DNA of 64,000 bases from positions 346,640 to 410,639 of the forward strand of contig CAJNDT010000003.1 of the NCBI GenBank assembly GCA_905221615.1, in the 5' to 3' direction. The notes under the pieces were generated by a model. That model worked only from the letters and a program-made list of their open reading frames with translations, was not told the DNA's origin and made no database searches. Made by a program: the position numbers and the translations under genes. This document shows, in pieces, positions 1 to 13,300 of the stretch. Within the stretch, counting starts at the first letter, position 1, and the number at the start of each line of letters is the position of its first letter. The DNA is from Symbiodinium sp. CCMP2592. Lineage: Eukaryota; Sar; Dinophyceae; Suessiales; Symbiodiniaceae.

Positions 1-466
1 CAACGCTAAAACCTAGAACTTGCGCATAGGCCTCTTTGGAACCTATCTAGATTTGTCCAATCGGGTTGTGGGGTGCGAAATATTGTACTATATGCTTATT
101 CTTCAAGAAGCTTGAGGAACGCTTGAAGTTATCCCTAAAGCACGCTTGACCCCTAAACCCCAAACTCTAAACCCTACGCTCCTAAACCCCAAACCCTAAA
201 CCCGAAGTAACTATGGAGACCCCTACAACAGGAGCCCTAATAAACCTTCTCGAACTCTGAAGTGAAACTTGCACAGCCACCCCGCCCCTCAGTGGTTCAG
301 GGTTAACGATTTAGGGCCTTCTTGGGTTTAGGGCTTAAGGTCTAGAACCCGTATTTGATTTATGTAAACGAACAAGACCGCTATAGAGCCCGCATATTTA
401 CAGCCCCCATGAAGCCCTTACGGAATCTAGAACTCCCCTTTTTCCCAGCGGCCCTTCTCCATCCCC

Positions 467-577
467 TTATAAAACCCTATAGAAATCTTGAACCCTCACT
501 GATTCTGTGGGCCCGGCCGAGAGATATCTCTCGGCATCCAGCGCGGCCATTGCGCCGGAGCCGGCAGACGTGATCGC
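467..577 (-). CDS. Thioredoxin reductase terminal exon, with stop
   Basis: Acceptor GTCCAG^GCGATC. It reads AITSAGSGAMAALDAERYL, then about 17 further residues and a TAA at 467-469. The AxTAxGxGxxAALDAERYL pattern is the C-terminal helix of thioredoxin reductase, and the stop ends the gene without a thioredoxin domain. Confidence 0.88.
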   Translation of the reverse strand, partial: AITSAGSGAMAALDAERYLSAGPTESVRVQDFYRVL

Positions 578-1270
578 CTGGACGTTGCTGACTGGTTCTT
601 TCTTTAAAGGATCCATGTACCCAAATAGTATATACTTTGCTCCCAAAGTACCAATATAGAGACTACTTTAAGGCTTAAGTATCTACTATTTGGGTACATG
701 GAGCCTTTGGGTTAGTAGGGAATGGGGGAATGGGCGATTAGGACGACTACTATAGGGGACCGTCTCGGGACTACCATGGGGATCCATTCCCCCATTCCCT
801 ACTGAGAACCGGGAAGGTTGGCGGGCTCCGGCGGCATCTCAGGCGCTTTCTGGATTTGATAAGGATTATTAAAAAAGCTTTCTGGACTTTGGTGCAGGTT
901 TTGTTGTTAAACAATGTTTTAATACGTTAAAGCGTCTTGTCAAGCTGTTTATTAATTAAGAAACATCTTGCTGCAGAGTTTTATAGGGTTCTACAACGGG
1001 TTTCAAAGTAAGGGGTTTGGGAATGAGGCTTAACCCGCTTGCAGCTTAGGGCTTATGGTGTAAAGAGTTCTTGTGTGGCTCTTCTAGTATTATGAAAGGG
1101 TAGTCTTCAATATTGTGTAGGTTCCATAAGACTTCGAGAAGGCTGCATAAGAACTGTGCGCATGCGTTGGGAATTGGTGGGGAGGTGGAGGTTGGGGTGG
1201 GGTTTCAGCACACATATATGTATATAGATATGCTTGATATATATATATATACATATATACATATATATAT

Positions 1271-1320
<50 letters not shown>

Positions 1321-4300
1321 GTACAGGAAAGGCAGCTGCTGTAGGTTAAGGGTTGCCGTAAGAGCTTACTATAAGGATTTAAGGTTTAGCTTCTACTGTG
1401 TTAACCCTATTGTGTAGAATAGGGCTTCGGTAGAACTTCTGCAAGGAATAGTATTGCTACTTATTCAAGCTTCTATGCTAAGCCAGCCGAAAGGAAACTC
1501 TGGCCGATCTCGACCCGAAGCCCCTCCTGAAGGAACAACAGAAATCCCCTCAGTTCAACCCTAAACCCTAAATCCCTCAACCCTGCACCCTGACGGCAAA
1601 AGAACGAGCGCATGGATGACCTGCCGGTAGACATTGTCTGCAACGTCCCCTGCGGCGAAGAAGCCGGGAACCTTGGACATGCCAGGGTCGCTTTGGGACA
1701 CAACTTCCGTTCATGACGGTTTAGAGTTTAAGGTTTGGGGTTGAAGGTTCAGACGGGTTTCGGGTTTAGGGTTTCGGGTTTAAGGCTTAGGCTTTAGGGT
1801 TTGGGGTTTCGCGTTTAGGAATTCGGGTTTCGAGCTTCGGGTTTGGGCTTTAGGGTACCCGTGCTCTCTGGACATCGCATTTGCTGTCCAGAAGCTGACG
1901 TCTTGGTCGGGCCATTCACGTGGATGTAGCCGGTCCTGGGTGTGGGGGGGAAAGATATGGGAGATTCCGAAAATCAGGGATGCCTTATTTGGGGTCCTCA
2001 TAATAAGGATCCTATTATGCAGTGTAGTTTTTTAAGGTCCCGCATCTTTGGAAACTGCCATATGGAAGCCTTAACAACTAGAATCGGGTTCGGGAGCAGC
2101 TTTCTAGCATAGCCATGTAGGGGCTGTAAAGAAAATTACACTCATTTGGAGGGCTTGAGCTTTGCTGCTTAGGATTAGGACTTCATCGGGTTCAGGGCTT
2201 AGGGTTTGGTCTTGAGGCCCAATACCGGTGCTAAACAACTGATTTGAGTAGGATGTCGGAGGATTTACGGTTAATGATATAAATCCTGCACTACCTTAAG
2301 GACCCTAAAACTATGGGAATTGTGGTATGTTCGTTTATATGGGTAATGCAGGATTTATATCATCAACCGTACGATGCTAGACTGCCAGACTTTTGTAGCT
2401 TGCATACTAAAGGAACTGGATGGCGGTGTCTTGATACTCCTGTCTTCAGCCAATTGCCTCCGCATTCAATCTACTGAATCGGCTGGACCTGGACCCTAAA
2501 AGCACGTAAAATAATAGCGTTTTGCAGGCATTGTGCCATTATGTAACCTACTTTTGGGGGTTTCAAGACCAGAAGCACGCGAACAAGAAACACCGATGGC
2601 CTCTGCATCTGAAATACCAAAGGCAAGACATACACTGCTTTGCAATGGTGCCTGAAATGAACCAAGACCAAGAAAACCAAGACCAAGAAGAACTCAACCC
2701 CAAAACGGAAGCAAACAAGAAGATTAATCATGAAACAATCCAGCTACGGTATTTTCCAAGGGGGCTTATACCTTTGTGCGTCTGGTTTGCGAGTCTGTTT
2801 ATTTGTACTAAATATGATAATGCGCAAAAGCATTGTACTGTACTCCGAAATCCTTTTTCTGAAGGCTCTCACCCCGAACCAGCCCCCCCCCCCACTTACG
2901 TTACGGTGGCTAAGGGTTAAGGGTTCCCTGTATGGTTTCTCCAACAGTGCTTTAAGCTTCCTAGAACAAGAAGACTAAGCCTTAGGGTTTCGGGTTCATG
3001 GATGTAGGGCTTGGAGCCAGGTTGAACGGCTTGAGGCGCTGAAGGCTTGCTGTGTTCATCCGCTTCGTGTCTGCCTTAACCAGTCCCGACGAACCCCGAT
3101 GCTCCTGACACCAACCTCAAACCTAATGTCCTGTAACTATTTCATCTGTTGCCAGAATGAAGTCCATCGCCAAGGCTCTCGTCCATGTCCACCTGCACAT
3201 GCATTGGGTTTCTGGCAAGCCGTCATTCCGATAGGTCCGGTCAATGTGAACAGAGATATGACGGTTTCTACTACAGTGGTTCTACTCAGGCTCTTCCTGT
3301 AGCTGAGCAATTGGGGGGCAGGTGAGTGTAGAAAAAGAGTGCATCGCCCTCACTCTCGCTGTATATGAGGGGCATCCTGTTGCTGAGGTTTCTCGTGACA
3401 GGTGGGAGCTGTGTATGGAGCTGCTTCTGATGGGACTTTCTTTCGTAGGTCCACCCCCTCGCCACGTATGGCCGTGAACTGTCGCCGCAGCTTCTCCGGC
3501 AAGTAGAAGCGTGCTCTGCCGCCCTCGTGGAGCTCCATCAGGTTGTCTGCCCAATGTCGGCCACCTTGAGAACTGCCGTCAGCACCTTGCCGGGCTCTAT
3601 CCCGTAGAGCTCGGCCTCGTATTGCAAAGGCTCCATCGAAATAGCTGCGATCCACACCCAAATCATGCTAGATGCTAGATCCCAACGCCTAAGCACGACC
3701 CCCACATGCACCCGCGAACCCTCAAGCACAACACTGAACGCCGCCGCTGACCTGGTAAGAGGAAGTAGAACCTCTGTATGAAGGCTTGTTTGAAGCCTCG
3801 ACAAGTTTAGAACACCCCGGCTTCTTGTACGGATCCCCGCGCCCCTTGTCCGCGGCTTAGGGTTTAGGCCTACCCATATAGTATCCGTTGCAGTTCCTTG
3901 TGTCCTGCTTCCCCGAAGGACCCTAAAGACAAATGGGTTAGACGAAAAAAGACGAACTAGAAGGAAGGTAGGCCTAACCCCTGAAATCTGAAACCCTGCA
4001 AACCTCGTCTACTCGAGCTATGGGGTCCTTATACGCTTCCCATAGTGCTTTTGGCTTTAAGGCTTAAGGCTTAAGGGTTACAGGGCTGTTTATACCCTTC
4101 TTAACTTCTTTTTGGGTTTAAGGTTTAGGGTTGTGGGCTCGGGTCTCAGGTGAGGGCTTGAGGCTTACAGGCGAAAGTCTTCGGATTCACCCACATGGGC
4201 GGTGGTCCAAATTATGGTCCCTGGGGTCCCTAACATAGTACGGCACCTAATATTCAGGGTACCCAAAAAGGGTCCATAGTTTTGACAACCACCCACATAA

Positions 4301-7300
4301 AGCTACTAGTTGACATTCATGTCATTTCGACTAACCCTGGTCCTAATCATGATCGTAACAACACACCCTAAACTAGTTTCTTCAATATCCGGGCACAAAA
4401 CAAGCTCAAACGTTCTAGAACAGACCAAACATACAGGACCAAAAAAAGTTGAAAAAATCTCTTATTGGCTCAGTTTAACCCTAAGCCGTGGACCAAAAAC
4501 CCTAAATCCTGGACCCTAAACCCGGAATCCTAAAGCCTGAACCCTCAACCCTAAGTAATTCAACGTGCCAGGGCCTGCCTGCCCCTTGAAGAGTCGGGTG
4601 TTGGGATCGTGGCCGATGGCGATGAAGGCGGCGTCGACCGGTAGCTGCCACTCCACGGAGCTGTCCTTCAAGGGTTCAGGCTTTAAGGTTTCGGGTCCTT
4701 TAGAAGATCCTTTAAGGGTCCCTTTAAGGGGTCCTTTGAGGGTGCCTTTAAGAGTTCCTTTAAGGGTTCCTGTAAGGGTGTGTTGAGGGTTCCTGTAAGG
4801 TTTCCTGACAGGGTTCCTTTGAGAGTTCCTCTGAGGGCCCCTTTGAGGATGCCTTTAAGGGTTCTTCTAAGGGCTCCTGTAAGGGGTCCTTTAAGTGGTC
4901 CTTTTGAGAGTTCCTCTGGGGAGTTCCTTCAAGAGTTCCGTGATTGTGATGGTGATGATGACAATAATGTCAACGGCGTTGACGACAATGACGCCAGGCA
5001 AATGAAGTTGGCATGGAATGACATGAAGTTGGCAAGTGAGATGGAATGAAAGGAAATGCAATGGCACGAATCAGCGTACCGCAAAGCAGTGAAATCCTAT
5101 ATGGATATGGCCATGTACATGGAAATGGACTGAAGTTAAGAAACGGAATGATGATGACATGATACAAAAAGAGACAAATCTGAAATGCTGACGGCGAGAT
5201 GCCTGATGATTCTGGTGTTGATGATGTTGATGATGATGATGGTGATGATGGTGATGATGATGATTTCGACGGCGATGGTGATGGTGATGCTACTGCTAAT
5301 GCCGATGCGTCATGGCTACACAGACTATCTTGATGCCGAAAACTATGTTGTGCAAATTGATGACGAACATGATGAGGACGATCACAAACGTCGCGACTAT
5401 GATCCAACCAGGATTCTGCAAATGATGCGTCCTTGGATGATGCTGACGACATTGATGACTGCGGGTGCCGACTATGACGACTATGACCCTAAACCCTAAA
5501 CCCTAAACCTATGACGAGGAAAACGAGGGTGCAAACCTGCAACCTAAAATCTCCGCCCCAGGCTGCCCCAGAAACCGAAAGCTGCCCGAATCATCCCAAA
5601 CTGCCTCAGGTGTTCTAAACGAGCCTGAACCACCCTAAACTGACCTTTCAAAGGGGATCCCAATAAAGTACCCTTAATAGTATGATAAGGACCCCCAAAT
5701 AAGGTGCCCCTAATTTTAAATCGAAGCTGTCCAAAATCAAGGCTGCAAGCTGCGCAGAACACTGTCATCAGTATCACTGTAGGAGCTCCGAGCCCCCACC
5801 CCCACATTGCCTGTGTGTCGGCCAACTCCAAGTGGGTCAGCTCTTTCCGCTCGTCGCCTTCTTAGAATCCGATATATTCGCGGCGTGGGCCGGTAGACTT
5901 GGTATACCAACTATTATACGACTAGCTGACTGGATGTTCTTGCCATCAGTGCAAGTTAATTCTCCTGCCTGGGCTCTGGCTGGGGGCTTTGGGGCTTCGG
6001 GGTTCGGTTTCAGGGTCGCGATTTGGGCCTTACGAGGTTTGGGACAGGTGGGGGCTCAGCTTCGGTTCAAGGGATTTTTAAAAACGGTGCCCCTGAACGA
6101 GCCTTTTAACCGAAAGACCCCAAGCCCTAAACCCCACTAACATCCACTGACCCTAGAATGCCTAACAATGCCTAAAAATGCTGGAGCTTCGATTTGCTGC
6201 GTTGAAGGTGGATGCCGTTTTGATCCATCTCGGTGAGCTCCAAGGTTCGGCCGTTAACGGCTTATAGGATAAAGGGCACCTTTTGTGTAAGGGTTTAGGG
6301 TTTAGGGAACACTTCCTTCCAAAACGGCTTTTCAAGTTTAACGCTCGAGGTTCAGGGTCCCGTCTTTGAGCAGAGCTGCGAATAATAGTCGCCGCTGGAC
6401 CCATTATACTATATAATTATAGCAAGGAGCCGCAAAATAGTATAGGTAATATTGCAGGAATCTTTCGTAAGCTTGCCCACTGCGTACTCGTTTTACTCTC
6501 ACACGGCTTGGACATGAGACCTGTCTTGCTCTGAAGCTTGCAGCTTTCAACGGGTTCAAGGTATCCAGGAAAATAGTCCCGTACTCCGCCATGAAGACGG
6601 ATCAGAACATATTGGAATGTCTACACATGGGCATACGCATAGCTTGGCATTTGAAGCTCCCGCCACGACCCCCGCCCCCCCCCCAACCGAACGAACAGTG
6701 ATGCTAAACCTTGAAGGGCGTTGAGTTTAGGGCTGAGCACTTGAGGCAGAAGCTCTCGGCCCTGAACCCTACAAGCCTTGCACCCTGCAAGCTCTGAACT
6801 TAACAGAATCGACCTGGAGAGAACCGTCCAAGATATGTCCGAGTTCAGGGCTGAAGGATTTCAGGTTGTAAGGGATTTTTAAGGGTTCCTGTAAAGGAGT
6901 ATTATAGGAGCTTTAAGGGCTATTTTAGGGGTTCCTTTAAGGGGTATCATGGGGTTTTACGGTTCAGGGTCTAGGGCTGTGAGGCCGTGGGCTTAAGCTT
7001 TAGGTGCTTTGGGCTTCGGGTGGTTAGCTTTCTCGGGCTTAGAGTGATAGGGTGACAGCAGACTCACGTTCCTTGCCATTGGACTTTCTCAAATTGTCAA
7101 AGAGCTTCCATGAAAAGTCACAAATACCAAACCTATGTCGTGTATGATGGCTACAATAGCCACCTGAACTTGAAACACAAACCCAAGCCTAGAACCGAAA
7201 CCCTGAAATCCTAACATATGTGTCCGAACAACGGCAAAGCACATGTATGTATATAACATCTATACCCAGATCTAGATCTAGACCTAGATGCATATATATA

Positions 7301-10300
7301 TATATATATACACACACGTGTGTATATATATATACACGTGTGTGTGTGTGTGTGTGTGTGCGTGTGTGTCGCTGTAGGGTCCCCATTAATTAGGTCTTAC
7401 AATGTCATACTGTTACCATAATGTACCTCAAAACTTTGTTGAAAAGGATTACGGCCCCTACATCAAACCCAGCTAGAGAAACTTGAACGCCTTCCCCATC
7501 GCTTGCCGTTTGGCCAGCGAAGCGCTTAACCGCTGTGTTCCTTGGAGCTCGGTGTCTATAGCTTAGGCTTTAGGTTGGAGTTTCGCAGCGGAGACATATC
7601 TCCGTCCGGGTTTGGTGCTTGTGGCATTTAGGGTTGAGATTTAGGATTTAGGAGGGGGAGGGGGGCAGGAGTTTGTCAGTGGCATATTGTACATACATCG
7701 TGCAGCTTTGCTATGTTCACTTGTCCCCACTACAGGTTCCTGCACTTTTCATGGATCGGTGCCTAGGAGCAACCTACCCTCGCCCGTACTTATTGACAGG
7801 TTGTAGGTTTCGGATTAGAGTTTGGCTCTGGGTTCATGAGTGGAAGGCTGGGAGCTCAACAGGACAAGCACCTGAAAGGAAGAAGGAAGGATCGATCAAA
7901 GGACGAAGAGAAGCACGCCAGGGCGGGGATCTAAGGACTTGGGCAGAAGTGTGAATGATGCAGGTGGTGCGGAACCGCTTCTCCAACCCTAAAAGCTCGG
8001 TCTCTGATAATAAGCATGTTAATTTACATGACACGCTCATGCCTGTAACCACAATCATGCTTCCGTCGCTACTGCGCCGGCCCTGCTCCTCACCACCGGA
8101 AGCCGCTCCAACGTTCCCATCAAGTACTGTACCTGTACCTCACAGACCTACAACTACAAGCCTATCATTTCGTGTACCTAAACCCTCAACCCTCCCTCAG
8201 AATCGCTGAACCCAAAGCCCCAAACCAAAAACCAAACTTCCCCGCCACCCGCCCCCCTCCCGCCCCACGGCGGTTCCCAGACTCTCAAAATCCAGGTGCT
8301 GATATCTGATATGACTACTCTCACAGCAGCGGCATCATTATCATTGCCATCATCACGGTTCATGTTTCGTGACGGAGTGTGGGTATGAAGGCTCATTGTA
8401 CTCTTCAGGTCTCCTGTCTTCCGGAGTAGTGACACAGTCACCACTGCAGTTCTAGACCCACAAAGCCGATGCCCTAGGCCCCCAATCTATACAGACCCTA
8501 AACCGGGGATCAGGGATTAGGGGTTTATAGGGGTTTAGGGTTTAGGGTTAAGGGTATAGGGTGTAGTGACCAGCAAGTTAGGCTCACCACACCGACAGCT
8601 GCAAGAGTTCAGGCAAGTGGCCACCGAACCTCTGCGCAGGGCTTCGGGCTTCGGCTTTAAGGTATAGTCTCCATTGTAGTCCCATTTTCGGGTATAACCA
8701 AATATATAGTTAGGATCCTAAAAGGTACGGTAACCCCAAAAAGGAACTACAATGGAGACTATAGGTAGGGCTTCACGGCTTACGCTTTATTCAGCGGCGT
8801 AGGGCTCGGAGATTCAGGGCCGTAAACCCTGCAGAGCTTGTTGGGCTCTGCAGGTTTAAGGTGGCGCAGGCTTTCAGAATCCATGGCTTTAGGGGTTCAG
8901 GGTTTTGAAAGCTTTCGGTTGTCGGACTCTGTCTTGGTGTTCAAGACTTCGTTTCCCAAATTCCTGGGTGAGCTGTGTAGGCAGTTCGCACTACATCGTC
9001 GAAGTTTGGTTTATTGTTCCTCGTTGAAGCATGTCCAGTCTTTCGACTTAGAGGCTAGTCTTGCTTTGGCGTTTAGGGTTTAGGACGATGTTGGTCGGCG
9101 CAAATCCTGAACCGATTTTTCCCTAAACCCTGCCCTCTAGACTCCAAGCCATGGACCTTGGGGTTTGGGCAAACGAGCATGAGTCTTGGGTATGGCAGTT
9201 CAGGGTGCCTTGCAAGATCACCTATGCAACATAATGTTCGATGTATGTATACCTATGCATATATGTACACATAAATGTGTCAATGTATATAAACAAATAT
9301 TCCATATGTGTATGTCTATATATGTATACATGTGTGTATTTGACAATCAACGGCTACTTGCGTCTATATATGTACACATATGCGTATGTGCGTATGTGTG
9401 TGTTTGTACATTAACATGTGTATATATATATATATATAGATGTATGCATGTATGCACTTGCATCTCGCCGAAGTATTTCTAACCTCAGCCGACATGTCCA
9501 CTGCGAGAAGACAGGTTGCGAGAGTGCAACAGGGGCACGTTTTCAGCCCTATTTTCTTCTTACGTTCCATGTCCCCTGATCCTTTAAGTAACACTGAGGG
9601 AGTGCCTATGCTGAACTTAGAACCCTGGCAAAAATCATAGTTTTAGCTGTTTCTTAGGGATTATAATAACCACAAATTAAAAAAAAAATCTAAGTACCCC
9701 TATGCTTTAAGTAACACCCAGGGAGTGCTTGAGCTCCACCCCAAAAGGGTCGGAGGCCCTAGACCCAAAAGATCGAAGTCTCGCTCCCAGAATCCCATAG
9801 TCTCCCGAAACCCCGAGGACACGTTAAGGGTTTAGGGTTTAGGGGTTTAGGGTTTAGGGTTTAGGGGTTTAGGGGTTTAGGGTTTAGGGGTTTAGGATTT
9901 AGGGGTTTAGGGGTTTAGGGTTTAGGATTTAGGGGTTAGGGGTTTAGGGTTTAGGGTTTAGGGGTTTAGGGTTTAGGATTTAGGGGTTTAGGGTTTAGAT
10001 CCCAACAACTCCTAGAGCTAATCTTCCGTCATAGGTCCCTGCATCATGATTCTAGAATGCTATGTTCCTGAAGCCCTGTTTTAAGTATTGAGGCCCTTTA
10101 CGAAGACCGTCCAAGCTGCCGTGATGTGCGGGTGGTTCAACCTTAGCTGCTCTGTTGCGGGGGAGGGACATAATTTAGGGGCCCCTTATGTAACGGTACT
10201 TACGGCAAGTGTCCTGCGACTCGGGGTCAAAATTCTCAGATGAGGGTCTTCAAGCCGTGTCGGGTTCGACTGTATTGAGGTTGAAGGGTTTGGGGGTGAA

Positions 10301-13300
10301 GGACTGTCTGTTTCGGTGGTTATTGGAAGTATTGCTAGTATTATCAGTATCCTTGATACCTTCGACCCCGTATTCAGGACCCTGAACCGGCCGCCATAGA
10401 AACACACAGTTTAACGATCAGGGGGCTCAAAAAGTGTGTAATATGTTGGGCTATAGTTAAGAAGGATCACCACAATTCGGTGACTTGTAAGCTTCGAACC
10501 CACTTGCGAAATCCTATGATCCTTTATAGGAAACTCCAGAAAGTTGGAATATGGTTTCATGGTAGGATACCCTATAATTTACCATAGAAGGTTAGGATAA
10601 TCATATTCCAACTTTCTGGCTTTTACCTTAGGTGCCGCTGTCCAGGACCCAACTAAGGCCGAACACACGGCGTTTAGCGCGCTGGCCAGAGATTGCTAGG
10701 AGGAGTTCGGATGGCTCCTTCTTCGGATACTGAGCTCCTCTCTGCAGTTTTTAGGGTTTAGGGTTTAGGGTTTAGGGTTTCAAGGTCTTGGGTGCAAAAG
10801 TCTTCGAAGAGTGGTCCGAATTTGGAACCCTCTCCACTCCCTCCCAGCACCAGCTGAAACCCCCAAACCCTCAACCCGACACCCTAAACCCCTCAACCCT
10901 AAACCCCAAACCCCAAACCCTCAACCCTAAACCCCTAAACCCCTAAACCCTAAACCCCAAGCCCAAAGTTCTTCAAAGCCCAGCGACACCCGCTGCTGCA
11001 GCACCAAGCTGGCCCGGAAAGTATCCCTCCGGTGGATGAGGTTCACTGAGCTGCAGATGCGGGCCAGCATCAGGGCCTCTCTGCAGAGTCTCAGAAGTTT
11101 CAATCAAAGGGGCCTTAGTGATTCTGCAGAGTCTCAGAAGTTTCTATCAAAGGGGTCAGTGATTGGAATCCGGTTTTGGGTAATAGATTAATTCTACGAC
11201 CTTGTTCGGCTTCGATCTTATGTCCCTCTTCCTCTGAAACTCAGGCTTGGGGTGCCTGTTAAGCCATCCGGGGTCTTCACACCAAGGACCCCGTCATTTA
11301 GGCAGTGAACCCCTCGGACCCACAATAACCACAATAACAACAATAGCAGTAATAATAACAATAATAATAATGATAATAATGATAATAATAGTAATTTTAC
11401 AAGTTCAAAATGTCAAAGACTCTCTTCGGCTTATGTTCTACCGAAAACGACAATAGTCCTCCAGGAGAGCCCAGGAAGGCTCTATACGGAGGCTGAGGGC
11501 TTCGAGGTTGTGGTGATTGGAGGCCTCCTGGGCTTCAAAAACTGCTTAACTGGTAGAATTCGGGGGTGACCTATGTACATGGTAGCTGAAAGGTTGCCGA
11601 GGTTCCGAAATTCAGGGCTTAGAGGCTTAGAGTTTGTTTCATGTTGGGAACGGTGCGATTTGCTGTGTTCGGGACTAAGGCCCTTCATAAGGTTAAAGCT
11701 TGGTGTTTTCTGGGATGGGGGGGAAGGGTGGTTTCGGAGGTTTGGGAGGCATGAAAGCTTGAGTTTTCTGGGACGCAGGTTCGGAAGTTTGGTTACAGGT
11801 AGGTGCGCGTAGACATGCCTGCATCTTCTTCCTCCGCCTGAAAAGTCCAGCCGTAAGCCACAGACACACCACGACAACTACTCCTCAGCTGGCCACTTGC
11901 ATACATCTCTTCCTCCGTCAACATGATCCCTTCCCTCGCAGAGATCGAGGGTATCCTCGGAAAAAGGTTTCGCAACGCAAAAGAAAGCAGATACAAGTGC
12001 CATAATTACTCTACCTCAATGATTCAAGATTCAACCCCTAAGTCGGGGTAGTCCTCAACACCTGGGCCGCGCCCTAAACCCCGATCACTGCACCTGCCAC
12101 AAAGATGCCGAAGACTCTACCGTCGCACAAACGTCAAACACATGCGCACACACACACACACACACATGCACCGAGCATAAACATGTTGGGAGCGCACACT
12201 CCTGTTTTGCCACCAGCCACGCCAGTAGGTTCTTGATCATGCGCACTCTAGCACAATGATCTGAGGAGGAACTCAGCAGAGCCTGTACTTAAATGCTTCC
12301 GCTGCAACCGCAGCTAATCAATCCAAATCTCGCAGAGACACCCCAACGGCCTGCACCGTCTGCCACTGCACCCGACTGGGATCGATCCGAAGCAATAAAA
12401 GAACAGAGGGCTCTCCTCCTCAACCGCTTCCAGTCGGAACTGAATCCACCGGGCGGGAAGGGTGGGCCACAAAAGCTACAAGTAAGAAACGGCGATGCTT
12501 TCAGTCGCTGCTCACAACATACAACCCGCTACGAGCCAATCTTTCAAAGATGTCTCTACACATATTTCCATGTTGGGAGCGCACACTCCTGTTTTGCCAC
12601 CAGCCACGCCAGTAGGTTCTTGATCATGCGCACTCTAGCACAATGATCTGAGGAGGAACTCAGCAGAGCCTGTACTTAAATGCTTCCGCTGCAACCGCAG
12701 CTAATCAATCCAAATCTCGCAGAGACACCCCAACGGCCTGCACCGTCTGCCACTGCACCCGACTGGGATCGATCCGAAGCAATAAAAGAACAGAGGGCTC
12801 TCCTCCTCACTTGCCCCACCTGGCTTTAGCCGTCAAGCTATACTGGACGATCTTCAGCAGACGCGGAGCTGGTTTGCAAAATAGCTGCCATATCTCTGGC
12901 CATTGACATTTGCCAGTCACTCAGCTGTAAGTGGCTCACCGTTGCCGCGGCATCTTGCAAATAAATGCGGGCAGTCGACGTACTGGACCAGCGTCCTCGT
13001 AGGAGCGTTTTCTCCATGCTTCCATGAAGCAAGAAGTTCCAAGTGGCCCCACCACGGCGCAAGCTGTAAACTGTGAGAAGTCCCTGAATCTTAAGGACAT
13101 CAATGAGTTCGTAGAACAGCTTTCGGAAGAACCTGTCGCCGCGGCCGAGTAGCTTGTCCGAAGCTCGCAAGTGACGACAAGCTTCACGCAGCCAGAACAC
13201 TGCGCACTGTGACTCCACGACCACAAGCTCGTTTGCTCCAGTGCGCTTGCCAGACTTGCTCTTGCCCAAACAAAGCACAGCTTTGTCACGTAAGAACGTG

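Larger units (their letters stand above)
5520..8587. other. Intron of thioredoxin reductase, mostly without features
   Basis: Apart from the low-confidence exon candidate at 6186-6250, the (TA)/(TG) tract at 7285-7370, partial hairpin pieces (5651-5722, 6395-6455) and scattered telomere-like words, I see nothing gene-like. Longer open frames here start mostly at non-ATG codons and lack family motifs. Confidence 0.6.
11167..12181. other. Intron segment left of the YR element
   Basis: Holds a trinucleotide-like repeat and several overlapping open frames. One minus-strand frame (REGIMLTEEEMYASGQ, about 11850-11960) looks protein-like but has no partner. Confidence 0.4.

Noticed and set aside
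1..200. Telomere-like words at the window edge as a chromosome end
   Set aside because: The repeats are degenerate, occur in both orientations throughout the window and are interleaved with exons, so they are interstitial.
4565..5049. Open frames with LRVPLRVPLR repeats on the plus strand
   Set aside because: They follow the 15-bp minisatellite. The real coding signal at 4579-4665 is the reductase exon on the minus strand.
9826..9998. Regularly spaced repeats as a CRISPR array
   Set aside because: The units are contiguous 7-8-bp telomere-like words without unique spacers, in eukaryotic DNA.
10470..10515. tRNA-like word GGTTCGAA on the minus strand
   Set aside because: No T-arm stem, D-arm or acceptor stem could be paired around it.
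12293..12646. 117-codon plus-strand frame over the repeats of the YR element
   Set aside because: It spans the A2/B2/B1 repeat junctions and is antisense to the element; no coding signature.
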